Below are positions 59,301 to 64,000 of a DNA stretch of 64,000 nucleotides, in pieces. The notes below the pieces were generated by a model that ran no database searches, had not been told where the DNA came from, and saw only the letters and a program-made list of their open reading frames with translations. Origin of the DNA: Bagarius yarrelli (Eukaryota; Chordata; Actinopteri; Siluriformes; Sisoridae); contig VCAZ01000003.1 in assembly GCA_005784505.1 (NCBI GenBank), positions 7,939,510 through 8,003,509 of the forward strand. Direction: 5' to 3'. Within the stretch, counting starts at the first letter, position 1. The number at the start of each line of letters is the position of its first letter. Made by a program: the position numbers and the translations under genes.

Positions 59301-62300
59301 GCCTCAATCGGATACAATGTCTTCCGGTATGCCATAATTTCTAAATACATGATAAAATAGTTGAGTGACGGTCTCCATGGCAGTCAAGGGAACCTTGAGC
59401 GGTACCAGGCGGCAGGCTTTAGAGAAGCGGTCGATAATGGTAAGTTTAGCAGTGAACCCTTATGAGGAGGGCAAATCTGTGACGAAATCTACTGCGATAT
59501 GGGACCACGGTTGCTGGGGAATGGGTAGGGGCTCCAACAGCCCCTTAGGTAATTGTCGGGGGGTCTTAGACTGAACGCAGGTACCGCAAGCTTTTACAAA
59601 TGTGGCCACAACCTCACGTAAAGCCGGCCACCAAAAAGCATTGCTTAGTAGTTCTGTGGTGCAACTAACTTGCAGATGAAATGGTTCGTGGGTGGGAAGC
59701 GCTTAGAGACAAGTGGACCCAGGAAATAACACCAAGTGCCTTATCAATCAATGTAGGTTTCCGTGGCTTAAGTCTCTGGCTGTGAAAGAGGGTAAATACA
59801 GCTACGAGGGGGGCACTCCGGTGACGGTGTCCTCTGGCGGTTGGGAGTTAGAGTCCTTACAGACCTCTAGAATCAAGGTATGCATTCACCCTGAGTAGTA
59901 GTTATTATTGATTAAGTAGTTTTTATTGTTGTATTTAAGTTACTTTTAAGTTGAGATTTTTTGACATTTGGCAGACATCCTTATCTAGAACGAATTACAT
60001 TTATCCCATTTTTATCCGACCGACAGTTGACGGTTAAGGGCCTTGCTCCAGCAGTGGCAACTTGGTTGTGCTGGAAATGAAATCCAATTCTCCAATTCTC
60101 TTGTAGATCAAAGTCCTACACTTTTTTATTTTCCTCCTCTTTTTAAAACTATGTATAATATGCTATCCTTATTTTAATAGACAGTGCTGTTTAAATAATA
60201 AATAGTAATTAAAAAAAATTATTATAGTGTCCTGGAGTCATAGCGGGTTTCTATAGAGAGATATAGATGTTTGCAGAATGTTTATTAATTATACTTTTCT
60301 TTAACAGGGACGACCCCTACCTAGTGGCAGAATGCAGATCATCCGCACATCCTCAATCAAAGGTACATAAATTAAATTCAGTTCTTTTGTAATGTTTTAA
60401 AGCTAAAAAATAACTAATATTACTGTTTTTGTAGCTTAGACAGAATCCTTTTAACAGTAGATCCGTAGGGTTAAAATCCCCTGGAAAGACTGAGGGACAT
60501 CTGCAAACTAAGGTGCAGTCGATACCAGGGACCTCTCACCAGGTTCCTTCAAATCAGCAGCCAGCGCAGGAGATGCTGTTGGTGTCGCAAAAACCAAGCC
60601 GGGCACCACAGATTCTTGCTGATGGTGAGAATCTTCTTAATTGTTTTTAAACTGCTGCAAAAAAAGTCAACATTTCTTTATCAAAGATAAACTGTAATAA
60701 ATGGTGATCTAAACATCCGCGCAACTCTAGAATGGTTGAGTGCCCACTAACAATCTTAACTATACATATCAATCAAACTAAACAGATTTAAAAAGTTTAA
60801 AGTACGCACCGAACAAATAGACCAAACATCCACAAGTGCAAACGAGTTAAGACTCAGGAAAGATGGGTGACACATAACACCTTTGTTCCATATTTTTGTA
60901 TACCTTTCGCTATGTTTCCATAATGACAAAATAATTTTTTTTTATATATTTGTAATAAATTATACGTTAATAATATATGTAGCAGTAAATTTCATACCAC
61001 CATAAGATGCAATACATTGGCAAAGGTTTGTGCACAACTCACCATCAGATGTGGTTGCTACAAATGAGGGATGTGTAAGCGCAGTGGTAAAAGTGTTTGA
61101 CTGCCAACCCACGTTACCACTGCTGGACCCTTGAGAAAGGCCCTTAACCCCCAAGACTGGAGCTAAAAGACCCAACCAGTTTTTTCAGCATGACAATGAT
61201 GCTGTGCACAAAACCCCTAAGTTTCATAAACTTATGCTGTGTTATGTTTGAAATAAACCTCCTTACTTGACGTTAGTGTCTAATCTCACTAATACTATTT
61301 TAGCTGAATGAACACTTTACATTCAAGCTGCAAATTGTTGTGGAAAGTTTTACTAGAAGAGTGGAGTTTAATAAATCAGCAAAATGGGGAGTAAATCAGG
61401 AGTGATCTGTTTAAAATCACATATTTGTTATAGTCAAATAACCGGTTATCTTTGCTAAACTTACTTCTAAACGTTTTTAAATTTTACACATTAAAGTAAA
61501 TGTTTCAGTAGTTTCACTTGACATTTTAGTAAAGATACAATTTTGGTAAACCTTTTAATGCAGTTTTGGGTTCATTTTGTATAGAAAGTGATCCGTCACT
61601 CTTTTTGTCTATTTGTTATTCATTAATCTTTTACAATTTTCTTAAAGGTAAAAGTGAGGATCCAAACCCAGTACGAACAGCACAGAAACAAGCTAAGGTC
61701 AGACCTGTTTCTATTTCCAAGAGTTTAGAGGACCTGGCAACCCTTTCCTCAAGTAAGTATTTTTGAATCTGCACATTTTATATGGCTCCATTAGGTCAAC
61801 AATCAATAGGCAATGGTGTAGATGTGCTTTCGCAATAGTATGTGTTCACACTTTATTTTGTATTGCATAACTTGTTGGCTTTTTCATTCAACACCAAGAT
61901 AATGAAAAAAGGAAAAATGAACAAAGGACTAGCACGATACAGACAGTGGAGGAAGGTAAATATTATTTAAACCTTAGAAGCGCTAACTTTTAAAACGTAC
62001 AGTAGGTCCCTGGATAGGGATAAGGACTAATCTTGCAAAATAAAACAGTCATATATTCAAGATTCTTTATTGTGACTGTACAGAGTACAGCAAAATTTGA
62101 GCAGTCCTTACAGTGCAATTCACGATTACCACATACACACAAATAACAAAACAAAAAATTCCATGTGTTCCATTGATTCAAGATGGAAAAGAAATATTTA
62201 TATTTATAAACACACTCTAAGTAAAAATCAGCATTATCCTGTTTTATTACATTATGATAACTAGCATAATAATAATACATTTTTTTACCACATCTGCTGT

Positions 62301-64000
62301 TTGCGACTTGTCGCCTGTCTGCAGCTCCAGAATCACTAAGCATTGCCATCATCTATCCAGAGCAGAGTAAGAGGCTGAGCGCCTCAGTACCTGCATTTAT
62401 GCATGAGAAGGTAATCCAGTCGCCTGACCTAGCATCACTTTTGGTGTTGCATTTTATTTCTTTTTTAGGAATTATGGTAAAATATGAATTGCGCTATTTT
62501 AAACAAGTGTAACATACAGCAGAGATTTGTTTTATTTGGAAGTGGTAGTGCAGTTAAGGTGTTGGACTGCTAATTGAAGATCTGGGTTTGATTCCATCTG
62601 AAGTTGCCATTGTTGGGCCCCTGAGCAAGGCCCCTAGCCCTCATTGTTTAGTTGTTTAAATGAGATAAATGTAAGTCGCCTTGGTTAATATGCTGTAAAT
62701 ATAAGTTAGTATCAACATCGTAAATAGAACTGAATTGCATAAACCTGGTCAGTATTACTGGCACCATGTAAATACAGTTATGTTTATTTTGTCCAGTAAC
62801 GTTTTGTTCTTATGTGTTTATCAGAGTAACAGCAAAGAAAGTGACTGTCTTTCAGTAAACAGTTTCTATTCGGAAAGACAGAGGAAACACAGCACAAATA
62901 CCAACACAAGTGCCTCCTCTGACCTCGCCTCCATGTCTTCTGTATGTGCCTCCATTTTAAACTATGTAACAAATGGTTCAATTGTATGTTGACACATAGA
63001 TTAATGTTTTAATAATGTTACTGTCTGTGTTATTTGTATTGTCGCTGCCTTTGTGAAAAACACTGTGCGACTTGTGTTGATATTAAAGGTCAGCGGCAGT
63101 GTCACAAATCTTCACGGCACAGACTATGGGCACGTGGAGGTTAGGGGAAGCATCCGGTTTGCCATTAACTATGTGAATAAACTGGGAGAGCTGCACATCT
63201 TTATAGTCCAGTGCAGAAATTTAGCAGTGGCAGACCCTAAGAGGAACCGCTCCGACCCGTATGTGTGCTTATTTACCTTAACACAGCCTGAAACCTTATT
63301 ATAAAATGTAAATATTAGGTATAACATGTATATTAATAATTCATTACCAGGAAGATTTAAAAAAATAAATAAAATCTTTAATATATATTCAACATGATCT
63401 ACTTTTCTAATGATCCTATTTATTACAAGATTATGATAAACCAAATATAAGATTTTTCTTATTTGTATCTTTAATCATATTGTATTATTTCTAAGCTTCT
63501 TTTTGGCCTATTGGCAAATTGTAATGTGCTGATTGTAAGCATTGTAAAAAGCAAAAGTGAATGTTTGGCATATTGACATCATAAAGCAAAAAATATTTTT
63601 TTAAAAACATAAATAAAAACTAGACACTAAACAAAGATTAATTTGGTCAAGATTGCTAATGTAATGTAGACAGATTTGCTGTTTGCTTATCAGTGTCTGA
63701 ACTACACTAATACATTGCCGTTTTTTTATATGCTTCAGGTATGTTAAATGTTATCTTTTACCTGACAAGCTGGGGAAGAGAAAAACCTCTGTGAAGAGAA
63801 AGACTTTTACCCCTACTTATAATGAAATCTTACGGGTATGAACTGTGCTAAAAATTGCCTGGGGTATTTTATTATTTTTTTTAAATATGTTCAAACCCAA
63901 ACCAACATATCTTCCATTCCAAACAGTATAAAATACCACTGGAGAGCCTAAAGCTACACACTTTGAATATCTCTGTGTGGCATAATGACATGTTTTGGAG
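53384..64000 (+). CDS. Synaptotagmin-like protein (SYTL1/SYTL2 type), 3' end outside window
   Basis: Twelve coding exons are visible, giving 442 residues before the window ends: 53384-53484, 54831-54982, 56443-56566, 60308-60362, 60435-60624, 61648-61752, 61899-61955, 62325-62410, 62825-62941, 63089-63258, 63739-63835 and 63927-64000. The N-terminus is a Slp homology domain, MIDVSYLTEEEQELILSVLK, followed by LKYLTGEWFYETKLHRHRDK. There is no FYVE-type zinc finger between its two helices, as in SYTL1 and SYTL2 but not SYTL4 or SYTL5. A disordered linker with SKSLEDLA and KRLSASVPAF follows. Then the C2A domain begins: GHVEVRGSIRFAINYV, ELHIFIVQCRNLAVADPKRN and RSDPYVKCYLLPDK, ending in ISVWHNDMFW. 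Slp proteins bind GTP-Rab27 through the SHD and membranes through C2 domains, tethering secretory vesicles. Which paralogue this is remains open. It is head to head with arrb2. Confidence 0.88.
53615..53805 (+). mobile_element. tRNA-derived SINE-like copy
   Basis: A well-kept copy in intron 1 of the sytl-like gene. It has the A-box-like tagtggttaaggtgttggac, B-box-like cagggtttgattttcagcaa, and tail taagtcgctctggataaggg. Confidence 0.75.
55005..55560 (+). repeat. Local duplication, copy 1 (with SINE)
   Basis: Begins caaatgatgcagtatttcag and ends near gactgctgattcgaa. It matches 56720-57084 along its length apart from a SINE at 55064-55258. Confidence 0.85.
55064..55258 (-). mobile_element. 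tRNA-derived SINE-like copy, inverted
   Basis: The reverse complement contains the B-box-like gggttcgatttccagctccg and the order typical of the family; on the plus strand the tail reads agacgcccttatccagagcg. Flanked by ttatt on both sides, a likely short target-site duplication. It is absent from the paired duplicate at 56720-57084. Confidence 0.8.
56225..56405. mobile_element. Tc1-like derived fragment
   Basis: Its right end, aggtgtccaaatacttttgt with ccatgtag, is the family terminus. Interior words (ttattacaggagtaagagta) match the 3' part of other copies. It ends about 40 bp before exon 3 of the sytl-like gene. Confidence 0.65.
56720..57084 (+). repeat. Local duplication, copy 2 (empty SINE site)
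   Basis: Diverged direct copy of 55005-55560, sharing tgatgcagtatttcaacaat, gggtcattcttagcatgtga and ttgcacagtagtattgactg. It has no SINE at the position equivalent to 55064. Confidence 0.85.
57085..57212 (+). mobile_element. tRNA-derived SINE-like copy, 5' truncated
   Basis: Contains ttgccactgctgggcccctg and aagtcgctttggataaaggc. It begins exactly where duplicate copy 2 stops matching copy 1. Confidence 0.65.
57370..58068 (-). repeat. Dispersed retroelement repeat, left part
   Basis: Matches 5545-5790 (tgcagttgtctaattgtctt, then ggtgatagtatgtgctgatt), with an inserted block at about 57500-57895. It is interrupted by the gypsy element at 58069 and resumes at 59862. Confidence 0.7.
58069..59861 (-). 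mobile_element. Ty3/gypsy chromovirus, internally deleted, with LTR ends
   Basis: On the minus strand the pol C-terminus is well preserved. The integrase core includes TPGYHPQLNGQTERSNQELG and LPWAEYAQNSLTHSS at about 59258-59060. It is followed by KLGPKYVGPFKILRQINPVA, and a chromodomain (YQVNEVLDSRKRRG, YLVDWTGYGPEERSW) ends near 58440. A purine tract next to 58404 precedes a 335-bp LTR at 58069-58403, with TGTAA and TTACA ends, a TATA-like tatataaac near 58320 and AATAAA near 58110. At the other end only the first 30 bp of the 5' LTR remain (59833-59861), joined to integrase sequence, so gag, protease and RT are deleted. The 5-bp GACCT occurs on both sides (58064-58068 and 59862-59866). 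Confidence 0.88.
59862..59905 (-). repeat. Dispersed retroelement repeat, right part
   Basis: ctagaatcaaggtatgcatt and the following caccctga match 5787-5815, resuming the repeat that was split by the gypsy insertion. Confidence 0.7.
59965..60120 (-). mobile_element. tRNA-derived SINE-like copy, inverted
   Basis: Plus-strand words ggcagacatccttatctaga and agggccttgctccagcagtg are the reverse complement of the family's 3' half. The 5' part is degenerate. Confidence 0.6.
61067..61165 (+). mobile_element. tRNA-derived SINE-like copy, partial
   Basis: Has the A-box-like cagtggtaaaagtgtttgac and then ctgctggacccttgagaaag; the tail is missing. The adjoining 61170-61400 holds scraps of Tc1-like interior (cagcatgacaatgatgctgt, agaagagtggagtttaataa). 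Confidence 0.55.
62045..62160 (-). mobile_element. Retroelement 3' end, inverted
   Basis: The reverse complement ends in cacaataaagaatcttgaat, a form common to 3' ends of fish LINEs and SINEs. It lies in an intron of the sytl-like gene. Confidence 0.5.
62540..62705 (+). mobile_element. tRNA-derived SINE-like copy
   Basis: A complete-looking copy with gttaaggtgttggactgcta, a B-box-like ctgggtttgattccatctga, tgttgggcccctgagcaagg and tail aaatgtaagtcgccttggtt. It is about 120 bp upstream of exon 9 of the sytl-like gene. Confidence 0.75.

Noticed and set aside
1..64000. CRISPR arrays, bacterial operons or phage-like systems
   Set aside because: The window is plainly vertebrate nuclear DNA; no spaced palindromic repeat array or prokaryotic gene arrangement was seen.

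Overview
This is nuclear DNA of a vertebrate, almost certainly a teleost fish. Genes are split by GT-AG introns, the products are vertebrate families (beta-arrestin 2, MED11, RNASEK, BAP18, a synaptotagmin-like protein), and the intervals hold fish-type repeats: Tc1-like remnants, Ty3/gypsy chromovirus pieces, non-LTR retrotransposons, hAT ends and tRNA-derived SINE-like copies. Exons were joined by hand from splice signals, reading-frame phase and family resemblance. No database search was possible.

Layout. 1-8000 is decayed transposon sequence. 9357-12240 (+) is a broken flavin monooxygenase (FMO GS-OX-like) gene. 13485-15640 (+) is a short SCHIP1-family gene. 17457-18780 (+) is a single-exon P2Y-type nucleotide receptor with a frameshift. 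20281-24242 (+) is a divergent FAM122/PABIR-like gene. 26289-29007 (-) is BAP18, head to head with ribonuclease kappa at 29427-30690 (+). 31429-33326 (-) is MED11, head to head with 33799-36509 (+), an ATG16-like protein of 238 residues that has the ATG5-binding region and coiled coil but no WD40 propeller. 39228-50685 (-) is beta-arrestin 2 in 15 coding exons, with a LINE and hAT pieces in one intron. 53384 to the window end (+) is a synaptotagmin-like protein, cut off in its first C2 domain.

How the genes relate. They are not one pathway. RNASEK, C17orf49 (BAP18), MED11 and ARRB2 all lie on human 17p13, so 26-51 kb looks like a conserved syntenic block. Three pairs in a row are arranged head to head over short shared promoters: BAP18/rnasek, med11/ATG16-like and arrb2/sytl. 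The FAM122-like and BAP18 genes converge, with polyadenylation signals only 20 bp apart.

The observation most worth following is the WD40-less ATG16-like gene between med11 and arrb2. Others are a GC-AG intron in arrb2, a nested gypsy element with an exact 5-bp target-site duplication, a local duplication in which one copy carries a SINE and the other keeps the empty site, and the frameshifted P2Y receptor that has also lost its TM7 Asp-Pro motif.
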